A stretch of DNA of 64,000 bases from Trochalopteron elliotii (taxonomy: Eukaryota; Chordata; Aves; Passeriformes; Leiothrichidae), in NCBI GenBank assembly GCA_024734555.1, contig JANPWX010020199.1, forward strand, positions 1,303,985 to 1,367,984. The letters are read 5' to 3'. Under the pieces are notes generated by a model. The model saw only the letters and a list, made by a program, of their open reading frames with translations, was not told the origin of the DNA and searched no databases. Positions within the stretch are counted from its first letter, which is position 1, and every line of letters begins with the position of its first letter. The position numbers and the translations under genes are program-made. Below, piece after piece: positions 1 through 12,784 of the stretch.

Positions 1-313
1 GATGCTGAGACAGGGGTTAGGCACTCAGATTTCTGAAAGGAAGAGCAGTGATTCACCTGGCAGATGTGAACTACTGAGCTGGTAGAGGTGAAATTCACCA
101 GACAAGTGCGCAAAGCCAGTACCTCCTTCCGTTTCCGCTGACAGTGGGTCCAAGCCCAGGCTCTCCCTGATGAATGACAAATGCATCTGTGCCTTCATTA
201 GTAGACTCAGTTTGTTCTCCCTAATGGAAACAGACATTTCTCCCATTGTTCTTTGCTCTTTTATTGGCTTTGTTGGCTGACCTCAGTTCTGACTTTTGTT
301 AATTTTTCTTTAG
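1..313 (+). other. MCTP1: MCTP1 intron, 3' part
   Basis: No coding exon or repeat was recognised. The stretch ends in a T-rich tract and the AG acceptor at 312-313 that precedes the first MCTP1 exon in the window. It is read as intron only from its position. Confidence 0.7.
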
Positions 314-423
314 TACTTTCAACTGGACTGTCCCATTTCTGAGCTGGCTGGCAATTGTTGCCCTCTCTGTGTTCACCGTCATCCTGTATTTCATTCCACT
401 GAGATACATTGTCCTTGTCTGGG
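314..423 (+). CDS. MCTP1: MCTP1 exon (second transmembrane segment)
   Basis: The acceptor is TTTCTTTAG and the donor is G|GTAAGT at 424. One base completes the previous codon, then the frame reads [18 protein letters not shown] and continues through about 25 hydrophobic residues to VLVW. It ends in phase 1, matching the next exon. Confidence 0.9.
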
Positions 424-3400
424 GTAAGTAAAGCCATTTTAAACTGTCTGTACCACTTTAAAAACCTGGTTTTTAATGGATGACTTACACTGACGGTACT
501 TTATAGTATTTATGGTCATGAAGCTGCCCTGTGATGGAATTAGGCATGTTAGTTAAAAATTGCAACAGTGTAAATATTTAGGCCTACCTGCAAAATGCAT
601 TTTTCTTGGCTGGCATTCTAGACTTAATCATACTATAAACATGTAGCCATGAGGATTCTTCATCTATCAAAGTGTAGCTTTGTCTAGATATTACTCTGAT
701 TTATTTTCACCACTTATACACAAACAGAGGTATTTCAATCTATATGGTGCATTTAAGACAGTACGCCTTTTTTACTGCAGTACTTTATCTTGTGAAAGTG
801 TATGCAAACATAGCAGCAAGAAACCTGTTTAGGGGTCACCTTTAGTTAGACAGAAAGGAATAGGTGGTATTTGGCTGGTTGATAATGGACAGAAACTCTG
901 GGCAGGTAGGGGAATGGAATTATGATTGATCCAAACTTTCACTACTTGTCTTATATCCATTCTTTATACTGATTTTAAAAAGCTACTGTTACCACATCTG
1001 TTGTAAATAATGCTCCAGATTTTCATTTGTTTATCCTTTCATACATCTTACACCACCAGCAGCTGTACCCTTACCCAGTCGCACAGACTTATGAAGAGCA
1101 CAGTCTCAGTTACGTCAGGGGCTAGATTTTCTTTCTGAAGAGAGAATAGCAATCACACTCTTGTGAAAAACTTTTGAATTCAAAAGACAGCATAAAATCA
1201 TTGAACTGACTCCAAAGAACTTATTTTTTGTTTATCAGTCAGTATTAGTAGTTTTCTTAGAATATTTTCTCAAACCATGATAGCCAAAGCAATAAAGAGG
1301 ATATGAACAAAAGTTCATTTCTACAGAACTAACAAAAGCAAGCATTGGGCTTCCTTTCTTTTCCTGTCTTTTACTTATTCCTCCATACCATGCATCACTT
1401 AACTGTAACCCAAACTCTTAGTTTGTTCCCAAAATTTCATTTCTTCTAGTACACAAACAGAGAGTTTGAAGTATTTGTTTGTGTCTTTTTCTGTCATTTT
1501 TCAGACAAGTCTGACATCTTGCTTTTTTACATCAGGTTTGATACAATAACCTGAGATTATAATACCCCTCCAAGATCCACAGAACTGTAGAGCCAGAACT
1601 GTTCATTTAAAAGCTCATGACTCATACCCCTGGAAGTGTCAAACTCCCACAGAATTATCTCTGTTTCAGGTAAGGCAGAGTCTCAACTCCCAAACCTCCC
1701 AAACCATGGATAGATAGCATAAGCATAAATTATTATAGATGCACCTTGCACTCTCTATCTTCCCTCCCTTGCATTCAATTTGCATAGGTTATGTAAATAG
1801 AACTTCAGGCCCGTTTGTTCACTGGAGGTTTCAACTCCACATTTTTCTCCTGTGTTTCAGTTCAGGTGACTTCTTACTCAGCAAGTGTATGTGGATCCCT
1901 TCTTTAGGAACCTTTTTCTCTTGCTTCATGACAGGAGACCAGACAGGTACTGCATAGATGCAGGTTCTACAATCCAGACCTCCTAAGGGTGAAATGAATT
2001 CTCACAGAGCCATGTCGTGCTGAGCATAGCTCTTAGCAGCTGTCCCTTCAAAAACTGCTGTATTCCAAACACCTACCTGTTTTCTCCATCACTGCATGTT
2101 TCAGGCCTCTTGTGTGTATATTTCTTCATCCTATTCATCCGTCCTGCCTGTGGAAACTGTTGATTTCTCTTTTTTGACTTACTTCCATAGGAACATTTGA
2201 GCTGGTCTGTAGCAGCATCTGCCCATTTTGTTCTTTGAAAGGCAGAGTTTTTAAATGAAAATTTCTTCATAGTATGTGTCATCTTTTGTATAGCTGTCTT
2301 TCTTCTGTGCACACCTAGGGTCTGCCCCTTTCAGTCTGCCCTAGCAAGAAATTGTCCATCCTTTCCTGGCTGTCTCTCTCCCAGTGGAGACTACCAGTCC
2401 TTGAAGATGTGGTGTGTTAAGTAGGGTGGAGCAGGAACCACCTCTCCATCCTAATCACACTTGATGAAGTGCTGAGTCCTGGTTACAGATACAGCTGTTT
2501 ATGTGGAAAAAACTATTATTATTTTAATCTGAAAATTTTAAAACTGTTGGAAAAGACCAATCCCCTTGCTGTATTCTGCTTCTCTTGTAGTGTCTCCTCT
2601 CATCTGTGCAGTGCTTTTCCTTTCTCAAGGTTTCACGTGCTGCTTGGTATTTTTCTTTATCAGATGTGATAAAGTGAGATCATACCACCTGAATTCATCC
2701 ATGGGTGGTCCAGTGGCCATGTGCAATGAACAGTGGTCGTGGGTGTTGTTGACACTGAATCTTGCATGCCCCATCCGAAGGCTTTATGTCCTTGCTAAAG
2801 CTTTCTGAAAAGTCTGGGCACCAAAGACTTTGTGGAAGATAAACTATGTTATCTTATATCTGATAGATCCTAGATAAATGACACAGAAAGGCATGTTTTT
2901 AATAGTGTCCTGGCTTTCTGCTGCCCCCATGAGAGTCAATGCAGTTTCCACTGTTCCTGTCCATGTCTTAGACATGTGCTCCCAGAGTGTATGAATCTGA
3001 CTCAGTATGTAATGATAAGAAAATAAGTCTAATTTAAAAGGCTACTTTCTGATTATTTTGTGGATGACTTTTCTTGGTGCATCTGAACAGTAATTGTCAA
3101 TAGGCATTATAAGACCATGATGTCTAAAGGACACGTATCCTGTCTTCTCTTCACTGCCATCAGCTCGTCTCTATCTGTCATTGGCACACAGAGGTTTGTG
3201 CAAACTCCTCTAAAGACTTCATATGATGCAGACTTCACTGCTTCCCATATGTTTCACTGTCCTTAGCATGAAAAACACTTTCCTTGAATCTTCTGAGTCT
3301 TTTATGAATCTTGTGTCCTCCAACTAAGCTCATTTCTGCTCATTCTTTCTGTTACAGAAATTAAATACTTTTTATGTCTGCTTTTTCCACCTTCCTCATA

Positions 3401-4220
3401 ATAATCACAGTTGTTACTTTCCAAAAAAATATATCAAAGAAATTTGAAAATATCCTTAGAGCTTTTGAAACAGGGAACCACGGAAGCAGAGTCCAACCTT
3501 TGAAGTCCAAGTTTACAAGTCATGCACTCATTCGATGCTACTGTCAGGATTCAGAATGGATCCTAAAATCTGTTTTAAAACTTTGTCAAAAGTAAGTACC
3601 TTTTGATATCTTATATCTTATGATAGTAATGTTTGAACTTTCATTTTTGCAGGCATCAATAAATTTACAAAGAAGATTCGAAATCCATATGCAATTGATA
3701 ACAATGAGCTACTTGACTTTCTGTCCAGAGTCCCTTCCGACGTGCAAGTGGTGTGTATATATATTTTTTAATTGATTTTTTTAAAGATTTTTATAGCAGT
3801 TATTTTGATTTACTGTTATATTCTTTGGCAGAAAGAAACTGCTAACTCAAGCTGAGGATAGTCCATAACCATAAGGAGGCTGCTAGATCTTTTTCCAATG
3901 AGAATGAAGTTCCTGCATTGGTTGTGTCTCTGAGGATCCATAGGAGCAATCAGTAGAAGGAGAAGTATTTGTGAGATGGTGGCAGACACTAGAGCTTGTG
4001 TTAAACAGCATCCAGCACGATGTGAATCTGACTTGGGTAGAGCACTGTGTAGGGAGCACTGGAGCTGAGTCTCTCAGGACAAGCAGAGAAGGAACAGGAA
4101 GGTTAAATAATGGAAGAAGCAGGCAGCCTTGCCCAGTGTCTTGTGACAGCACTCTGGCCTTTCTTTTCTGGAGGTGAAAGCTTCTTGCTGTGGCCACAGT
4201 TCAACTGTGCTCATAAATGC

Positions 4221-4269
<49 letters not shown>

Positions 4270-4913
4270 TGTGAATTAGTGAATTACAAGCTTTTGTGAT
4301 GCAGTACACAATCCCCAGAGAGCATGCAAGGTTTAAGATAGCATCAAGCACATAAATCACATCCAGTGTCACAAAGGTTATAGACTTCCTGTATTTCTAG
4401 TTTCAGTTCAGAGCTGGTATTAAGTAGAAGATACGGGAGCAAACGCCCTCTCTGTATTTGATACCCTCTGTGGTAGGCATTTAGAAATTACCAAGTTTTT
4501 AAGAAACATTACAAAGAATGGTATCCAACATGGTCAAGATGAAAATGCTTATTGTCTGCTAGAACTCATGGAGAAAACAAGAAAAAAGGGTAGTCTTTTC
4601 TAAGTTTGCATCAGCACACAGTCTTGTTATCTGGTAGGATTTTCCTGGTGTTGGTTTTCCTTCTTATTTTAGATCTGTCATTCTGTTGTTGGTGAATCAC
4701 ATCTGCAAATCCTGTGTTGTTTTCAGGGGGAAAATCTTCTTTTTTCTTAACTTTTTATCCCCTGGAAGAAAAAAAAGTCTTTCTTTTTTTCCTAACAAGT
4801 GCCACCTGACAACTTTCTTTCTGAACTTTGTGTTTAAACAGATGCAATACCATGAACTGAAACAAGATCCTACTCACAGCCCAAGCAAGAGAAAGAAAAA
4901 CAATCCTGCCTAG
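314..4913 (+). CDS. MCTP1: MCTP1, 3' end of gene (three terminal coding exons)
   Basis: MCTP1 (multiple C2 and transmembrane domain protein 1) is a calcium-binding membrane protein of the endoplasmic reticulum and vesicles; family members carry three C2 domains followed by two membrane segments. Only the C-terminal tail is here. Exons 314-423, 3653-3750 and 4842-4913 join in phase 1 and phase 0 with GT-AG introns. The first encodes the last hydrophobic membrane segment ([17 protein letters not shown]...), the second a conserved juxtamembrane tail ([20 protein letters not shown]), the third the lysine-rich C-terminus with the stop TAG at 4911-4913. C2 domains lie upstream of the window. MCTP2 is the paralogue to exclude; the convergent SLF1 neighbour fits MCTP1, which adjoins SLF1 in human. 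No disruption is seen, so the gene looks functional. Confidence 0.9.
424..3652 (+). other. MCTP1: MCTP1 intron
   Basis: This 3.2-kb intron is AT-rich. I see no coding exon, RNA gene or recognisable mobile element in it; the open frames present have no splice sites or recognisable similarity. Confidence 0.7.
3653..3750 (+). CDS. MCTP1: MCTP1 penultimate exon
   Basis: Acceptor TTTTTGCAG, donor GTG|GTGTGTA. The phase-1 join gives [20 protein letters not shown] and then the [14 protein letters not shown] tail typical of MCTP C-termini. It ends in phase 0. Confidence 0.92.
3751..4841 (+). other. MCTP1: last MCTP1 intron
   Basis: This 1.1-kb intron holds an uninterrupted A40 run at 4224-4263 and no other feature I recognise. 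It ends at the acceptor GTTTAAACAG. Confidence 0.75.
4224..4263 (+). repeat. poly(A) homopolymer, 40 nt
   Basis: Forty consecutive A. No upstream gene-like sequence or flanking duplication was found, so it is treated as a simple repeat and not as the tail of a retrocopy. Confidence 0.9.
4842..4913 (+). CDS. MCTP1: MCTP1 terminal coding exon
   Basis: The exon reads [20 protein letters not shown] and ends NPA-stop. The basic SPSKRKKN tail is characteristic of the MCTP1 C-terminus. The methionine is internal (phase-0 join), not a start. Confidence 0.9.
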   Translation: MQYHELKQDPTHSPSKRKKNNPA

Positions 4914-5340
4914 CCAACTTCATGCGTTGAGAGGACCAGCATCTGCCAGGGGAAGATAAAAGAGCAAGCCTAAGAAGCATTTCCTTTCTCTAAGCTTTTT
5001 ATTTATCTTGCCTTTTTATCTAGTGGGGAGATTTTGTAACAGTATTAAAAGGTGTTTCTCATGGAAAATCTATTTCTCATTGTAAAGACATTTGTTTCAA
5101 GTAGGGTTTTTGCCATTTTAAAACCTTGTTAGAAACAAGGTAACACGTTAAATAAGTCATTCTAAAATGGAGAATATATACTGCTACTTGGTGGTCAGAA
5201 AAATACATGAGATAGTCAAATCATGCCAACTAAACCTACAAAATGTTTACTTTAAATCTGACTCAGAAATTTCTCAGATTTTATTTGAGCATTAATATTT
5301 TTATCCAGTAAGTCATCATTACAATTTTCTATGTTTTATA
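4914..5340 (+). other. MCTP1: MCTP1 3' untranslated region (extent uncertain)
   Basis: Sequence directly after the stop. An ATTAAA at 5044-5049 is a possible weak poly(A) signal about 130 nt after the stop. No strong AATAAA lies nearby, so the true 3' end may be further out. Confidence 0.4.
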
Positions 5341-8300
5341 TATTGCAAGAGAAATACAATGGAGTGGAGCCTACTGCACTTACGTTTTAGCAGGTTTTTT
5401 TAAATTTCAGACCCTGATGTTAACTCCTGGTGCAACATTTTTCTATGTGGTAGGGCTGCTTATAAGACAGTGAGAAACACCAAGTGCAAATCTCTTTCTG
5501 GAGTTCCCAAAAGCAGTTCCTGCTGTCTTTATCATTCCATTGTAAGACCTGAAAATCTGTTTCAAAATACTGCCAGGTTTGTAACTGACTGCCTATCATA
5601 TTTTTCTACATGTACCAGTAGCCTTCATTTGTACTACATAGCTTAGCTCTAATGGGTCAAACTAACTCCTTACTGCTTTGGGTGTCATGCTATGAGCACT
5701 TTTTGTGCATATAACTATTTTAATATGGATATCTTGCAGAAAAGGTTTCTCATCCAAATCACAAGATCATATTAGTGTGCTTTATGGTATGACATTACCT
5801 GTTACCAATGTGAAATACCGTGTAGAAGAAAAAATTGCAATTGTGGTAAAACTGATATACCAGGGTTTTTCCTTAGTTAACAATGTCAGTTCTTCTGATA
5901 TGATCTTTCCCTACTGCATGGAAACTGCATTGTCTTGTGAATTACATAGAACATAGATGAGAAACATTTACATTTCAAATGTCTTAGTGGCCAATGCGTA
6001 ACGAGTACTTGGGGATATACTCTGGTAGCTGCATGCAGACTTCCACGCTCGGCTCCCCACATAGTGAGCAGGGGCTCATTCCTGAGGGACTACCTGTGCA
6101 CAGCTCCTCGTTATAGTTCCCAGTGACATTAAAGGGGATTTTTTTGCCCAGGGGAGAGTGACAGGACTGCATCCTCAAGGGGGTTTGCGGTCCTCTCTGG
6201 ATTACCTCTCACTGGTTGCAATTGCAGATAAAGTTTAATTGCACTACTCTAAAAATACTTTTTGAAAAGTCTATTTAGAAATACTTTGCAAGCACATGTG
6301 AATATGTATTTGTCCAAAGAAATATGTGTTAGCTTCATTGCTCATGAAGGATCATCTTGGATTTCTTTATTTTGCAGATGATAGCCAAGTTCTTATGGGA
6401 CAGTTACTTTGATCCTTCTGTTTGCATATTTAAAAGAATGCCAATCGAATGAATGGTCTGCAGAAAGCCTTGGACCTAAACAAGCTCTGAAATAACTTTG
6501 AAAGTGTTTAATTTTCCAGCTTGTATAACCTTTTGGCTGTATCCTACCTGAAGAGCAAAATATTGTTGGTGAAATCAGAAGCACTGGTCAGCTTATTTTG
6601 TTTAAAAAAAAACAAATTTGTGACTCAACAAGACATGAATGTTTGTTGCCTGTTGTCAGTTTTGCACATTTAATACACTGCAAGCCTTGTACCTTCTTAA
6701 TATTGCCCACCAGCCTGCGTATGATTTTTTTCTTGTCTTTTTTTTTGTACACAATTTCAAATGTCTACTTTGGTGGTAATATCTGAGCTGGTTATGCACG
6801 TTTCCTGCATTAAACACACTTCTAAGCATCGCTCTATTAGATATTCTGAAGCCTCTGTCTTTGAAATCCTATGTTGTTGTTTCTCCTTGAGTACTGTGTT
6901 GGGCAAGTGAATGAAAACATTGTATTTCTTTGTGCAGGATTTTAGTATTTTAAGTTCCGTAACATGCAGGGGGAGGGGGCAGGGGAACAAAAGCATCTGT
7001 TTGTTGAAAAATGGTGAATTCCTTTTAAATGCCTTAGTCACTCAAAATTGATCTCACTGAAAATATAACACACAGAGGCAAGGCTAAGAATGCTTATTGA
7101 TTAAATATGATTCTCCTGCCACAACAAGACAATTTAAAATCACAATTTAAAATAGTTTGTGAGTGAATCCATTTTCACTATTTGCCGTTTGTCTATGCTG
7201 CTTTGTGTAGGTGGCCTCTGTAAAGAGTCAATCCTGCCTTATGCCATAAATATTCCAACATATCTTCCTTTTCCAGACTGATTCTGAAGTCCATTTTTAA
7301 CCTGTTAGATTTGGCAGGCTTTATTCCAAAAGCAACTTGTCTGTTCATAAACAATCAAAAAAGAATAAGGCATCTCACTATCACAAAATTATTACTGTTC
7401 TCAGAAAATAAAATTTAACTTTATGTGGGTTCATAGAAAATCATTAGTTTAGTTGGGCCCATATTTGGATTGGATGTGAGATCACTCAGAATCCACTAAG
7501 GCTGATTAAGCTGAGAGGCTGTTGTTACACTCCTGCTGATAACTCATAGAAGAGAGCTTGCTTACCCTGTTTTTACAGTTGTTCCTCTTTGTAGAATACC
7601 GAAGTATTTTTCATAATAGCAATGAGCTTTCAACTGGAAGAGCTGCTGTATTATAACTTAGTACCTTAAATCCAAGTGCAAAAACCCCCAAGTTTTTTTC
7701 TATTGCAATTAAACCAACAGTAGAAAAATGAGGAAGTAATTAAGCAGTCTGCATACAGTCTATCAGCTAATTTGGTCCCTGAGAGCATAGGCTTTACCAA
7801 CAAGAGGAAGAGCTGCCAGCAAATGCACTACATGATGCTAAGATATTTCATGTGAAGATAAGCCAGGAGCATGAAGTGAAGGAAATAAAGGAAAACTTGT
7901 TCCTTTCATCATTGTTAGATTACACATGCATGTATACTGCACAAAACATAATGAAAAGCTTTTCAACTCTCTGCTCAGCAGCCAGGGATCCCAAACTGTG
8001 TGGTTTAACACAGATAGAGTGCTTTGTGGCAGAAACTCTTAATTTGACACTGACCCGCTTGCATCTGCACCTCAACTCTCAGAGTCTGCTCCAAGCCTCT
8101 ACCACCTTCTCACTGAATGATAACAGTGAAAGATACTGGCTTTTTGTTGAGCTGGGTACTCAACAAAAACAACAAAAATCTCTTTTCCAGTGATGTTTTT
8201 GCCACATTATAGGACTAACCTTGCTGATTTGCAGTACGGTGCAGTGACCATTTGTCTCATTTGCAAAAATTTAGATCTCAGATCCAGACTGTTGGTCACG

Positions 8301-11149
8301 ACTACTCTCGAGTTACATTCATAAAAGTTTTTTGCTGCCTCTTGAACAAATACGGTGAAAAATATGAACAATATTTTCCTTTCCCATAGGACTTCTAGCC
8401 CTGGGACATGTAACAAGTTCAACAAGCAAGTGTACTTGTATCAGGAGGAGTCTGTTGTTTGCAGTAATGAGATAATGGCATGATCAGAAGAAATGGGCCT
8501 GGAGACTAAAGCGAGTCCTTTCCTACACTGTGTTTGTATTCTTCAGACTGAGTGTTCCTGAGCACATCTGTTGGCAAAAGGGAAGAAGAAATGGGGAAGG
8601 GCCTGGATTGCTTAAATAAAAGATATACTGAGAAATTGGGAAACTACTAAATATATCTTCAATTCTTGCAGGATTTTTTTTTAAGAACTGGAATTTGTGT
8701 AAAAGACAAGTCTTTCTGTGCTATGTTTTTAGAAGGAAATATCTTTCTCAGAAGAAAGTGCATTCACTGCAATTTGCTGAGGTAGAGTACAGTTTTGGGA
8801 AGACAGGATTGGAAAAGAATTGGGGAAGAATTATAGTGGATTATAATGCTGGAAGCAGTCTGTTCAGTGTTTGCTCTTCACAGTGCAGATACATACTTTC
8901 CCCTGACATGCTTGTGGAGCCCACAGCTCAAAACCACAGTTACATTCACACAGTTCCAACAGCCACTCCATTCCCTATCTCTTCCCAACTTCAGACATTG
9001 CTGATAACATGCCATGGAGTTGGCCCAACATCTCTCAATGTAAAGGGTCGCTCTCTCCTTTTTTCCGCTTCAGCCTGCAGTATCTACATGACCAAACTCT
9101 TCATTTCCTGGTCACCACTGATACTGACAATTAAGTGTTAATTAGAAATGGTTTGCAATTAGTAATTGTTAATTAGAAATTGTTAGAAAAGTGCTTCAGA
9201 GAAACATCTTCTCCTGTTTCTTCTCCCTATTTATTCTTTTGATGGACTGCTTTTCCTCATCCAATTTATTTGACTAATTCACCTTTTTATAGATATAACT
9301 CCTTGACAATATGGTCACAGAGCGTCAGCTGTTGGTTTCAGGTCAGCACTTCAGGTTTATTTCACATAACTCCTACCCCTGAAGCTCAATGTTTGGTTTC
9401 CCACTGCTGCATTAAGCAGTCATACATAACTGTCTTTCATCAGCTTTCATCAGCTCTGTTTCTCTTGGACCTTGACTCGCACCTAGACCAATCTCCCCAC
9501 ACATTCAGACTTAGTCCACTCCTCACTTCCTGGTGGTGACATATTTTGAAACTGTTCTCCATGATAGTGCAGAAAAGAATAGCTGAGGAAATTAAAATCT
9601 AAATTTAAAGGAAAATAAATTTCTGGAAGTTGTATAAATGTTCCTGCGATATGCATGCATCTTGCTGTTGGTTACTGGCTTCTGAAATGTCTGAGCTTGC
9701 ACTTTTGTTCTGCTCCAGTTAAAGGATTTGGACCTGTGTGCGACTTGCATCAAGTCATAGTAGGCATTTGATCTGGGGGGAAAACAATTAACATAAATGC
9801 ATGCCAAAGCAGAAAACCTGTAGTTCAAAAGTTTGTGTCTAAAATTAGCAATTGTAGCAAGCATGGGTTGCTTGGGGTTGAAAAAGATTGTTTTAATGTA
9901 TTCTCCATCATGGAAAATGGGCTTTCACTATGCAATTTACTGTTCTTTGTAAAATTCTCTGATTCATAATTAAATACAGCACTATGATTTTTGCAGTTTG
10001 GGTTCTTTCTCTACAGGGTAATATCTAGGCTGCATTTTGAGCAGACATTTTCATAACAAAGAGTGGCATTTGAAAAAGAAATTAATTTTTTAATTAGCTG
10101 ACATTTTCCATCACTTGGTGTCAAAGCTGTCAAATGCCAGGAAGTTTAAAGCCAGGGTTTATGTTTACCTTTTTTAAGTTGTGATAAAGCAAAGTTCTGA
10201 TAAAGTGAAGGGAGAGTCAAAAGAGAATCGCAGGTGCACACTGCCTGCATGATGCAGGGAGTTTGCACCTGCCAGTCAATAGCAGGAAATTGGCCTCATG
10301 TATTATTGAGGATACACAGAGTTGATCACTGGAAGTATGCTGTCCCAGAGCTGCCAACACTGTGCCTGGCTGACAGTAATTGAGACTATCATGGCTGTAA
10401 CAGAGGAGGCACAAGATGCAGTTTCTATGAAGAGCTTTATGGAGCATCTGCCCAGCTGCCTTGTCTCAAACAAGTGCATTAGTTCATCATTTTTGTGAGT
10501 GCTGATTTAAATGATCGGTGTACAATACAAAAATGCATAATGGTGTAAGGGAAGGAGGGAGTTTCTTGGGCCTTCTCCATCTCAACCTGAATGTTAAACC
10601 CTCTTTCTAGTCTGAATACACAGTTGAGGACGTGACATACATCACTGCAGCAAACTGAGAAGTCCTGAGCTTTTAGAAACCCCAGTTCCCATTCTGAAAC
10701 TTCAGTTCCTATTCTGAAACTTCAGTTCCTTTGCACAGAGTGTGTTTCCAGGGCTGATACTGAATAGTAGCCATTCCCCTTACATCACACATTCATGCAA
10801 CAAGGCAAGGCCATGTATCTCAAATTCTCCCATCTTAATGATATGAAATGTGTAAACTCTGATGTTATTTACAAATAATGTGCTTTAAAACTAATTTCTT
10901 ATTTCAGATGTTCAGTGCTGAAATGCAGTTGACAGGTTTTCTCCTAATTTCAGATCTATTCAGCCTGTTACCAAAGGCAAACGTTTGGTCATGAAAGAAC
11001 TACAGACATATAATATTATACTCCATGTAATGGACTCTGCTGTTATATGAGGAAATAAATTTTCAGTTTTAACCCCTAACCAGGCTACTTAAGCCAGAGG
11101 ACACAGATCAGATGGAGAAGTATTTTTGTGAGGCCTGTGACATCAAAAT
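5341..11149. other. intergenic DNA without a recognised gene
   Basis: AT-rich unique-looking DNA. Several open frames of 60-148 codons occur on both strands (for example 8695-9141 +), but none has recognisable domains or a splice context. Canonical AATAAA occurs at 7407-7412 on the + strand and could serve a long MCTP1 3' end, without further support. Confidence 0.5.
10691..10730 (+). repeat. perfect 20-bp tandem duplication
   Basis: The 20-bp unit ATTCTGAAACTTCAGTTCCT occurs twice back to back (10691-10710 and 10711-10730). It lies in intergenic DNA with no apparent function. Confidence 0.9.
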
Positions 11150-11420
11150 GGAGGAAGTTTGATGGGTGAGCTATTTGATGGTTAAGGCGTTGTCTAGATG
11201 GCTGCACCCAAAGTGTTGCAGCCACCAAACAGCTTGATGTCAAAATAGAAAACAGTAGTAAGTGGTGTTGTTGAGGGCTCTATCCCAGGACCAATACTGT
11301 TCAATATCATCATCAATGACACAGTGGGATCAGGCGTACTCTCGACATTTGTGAATGACACCAAGCTGAGTGATGCAGTTGATTTGCTGGAGGATAGGGA
11401 TGTCTATAAGTTTTTCAAAA
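11150..11420 (+). mobile_element. CR1 LINE fragment, reverse-transcriptase region
   Basis: The + strand decodes in part as PGPILFNIIINDTVGSG followed by FVNDTKLSDAVDLLE. This is the CR1 reverse-transcriptase catalytic neighbourhood, in which the family has F-A-D-D-T-K-L. The catalytic pair is degraded (VND for ADD). The fragment is internal and truncated at both ends; its limits are approximate. Confidence 0.75.
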
Positions 11421-12714
11421 ATCAAGTGTCTTTTGACTGATGGAAGAAGGATACGGCTTTAAAAACTTGCAGGGTTTATATTCAGAGTAAAACTGAAAGC
11501 ATCCTACCACCCAAACCCACAGCTAAAACACTAGGAGGGGTCAGGAGAGCAGGTGACATTAAAGCTTCCCACTCATCAAAGGAAACAGATGGGAAAGCCA
11601 AACTTATGTTGTAGCTTTTCTAAAATGAAGGTCGTGTTTCCATAAGGACTGATCAAACACCTTCAATTTCTCATAAACTGTAGCTTGGGGGTCATATTCC
11701 CACCTCAGAAAGAAGTCTTATTCTGGTAACAGAGGCAATAGGTAGGATGGGTGTGATTAAAGCCCTGAACACTTGGCAGAAGTTGATCTCTACCCACAGG
11801 GGACAGAGGTCAGCTTCAGCAAGGCTTCTGGAGGACAGGAACAGACATGCAGAGCTGTGATTGTGGCAACCACAACTCAGATGACATGAAGCTTCCCCTA
11901 CTGCAGCTCCTTGTTTTAACTGTAGTGGCATGGCACCTGCCCTAGACATGAAACCACAGTTTTACTTCCTGTTTAGTATGGGGGAACTCAAGCCCATTAT
12001 GCCCATTTCCTAAGATGATGCTCTGATGGGCATAAGGCTGTTCAGATGAAGGAAGAGGGATAGTGGATCTAATCAATTAGAGTATCAATCCTCTGGCAGC
12101 TGAAGCTCAGTGCAGAAGAAGATCCAGAACAGACTGTTCAAGAGACAGCAGGCAGAGGGGCTGCAGCCTTGAAGGATTCTAGTGGGTAACAGAAAAATTT
12201 GGAAATATAACTAGGAAAAATTTATGCAATTTTCATTAAGATATTGCAGAAAAAATCTGTGTACATATGCTTCCCTGCAGGAGAAAAGAAAACAAATGTC
12301 TTCTCCCCCTTTGAAAATACTCTAGCCTATAGAGATTCCTGGGGAAGGATACCCTTTTGAAAGGCAAGCATAGTTCCCATTCTGCTTTGTAGGGACCTGT
12401 CTCCCCCAGTGTCACTAGACAGAAGCCTAGAGGGGACCTGAAAGTTTTTCTTTGGAATGGACACTTGCTAGCAACTCATTTGTCTTTTATTTACAGGCCT
12501 TTACTTCACAATGCTGCACAAAATTTGTGCCTAAATTTATAAAAGAAAAATATTTGAAACAACACCCTGATTGCCTCCTCTAGCAGATGCACAGTGTGCA
12601 TACTGTGGCTTCCAGTCACTGTAGGCAAATGAGATAATACCAGAGCAACCCTTCATGTCTTAAACCTGGTACTTCTGTGGTGCAACATGCAGCTGAAAGG
12701 ATTTTTTTTTGTTT

Positions 12715-12715
<1 letters not shown>
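11421..12715. other. intergenic DNA, no recognised feature
   Basis: No open frame with recognisable content. Part of 11421-11600 may be further decayed CR1 sequence, but I could not align it confidently. Confidence 0.4.

Positions 12716-12750
<35 letters not shown>
12716..12750 (+). repeat. poly(T) homopolymer, 35 nt
   Basis: Thirty-five uninterrupted T, preceded by interrupted T runs from 12702. It sits just outside the ERVL relic and may mark an old insertion boundary. Confidence 0.9.
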
Positions 12751-12755
<5 letters not shown>

Positions 12756-12784
12756 GTGGAGAAACCAAACCAAACCAAAAAACA

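Noticed and set aside
4224..4263. Poly(A) tail of a processed pseudogene
   Set aside because: No exon-like sequence precedes it and no target duplication flanks it.
7852..8193. 113-codon open frame on the + strand
   Set aside because: No recognisable family, and its composition looks like random intergenic translation.
8695..9141. 148-codon open frame on the + strand in intergenic DNA
   Set aside because: No recognisable domain, no splice or regulatory context; length is within chance for this much sequence.
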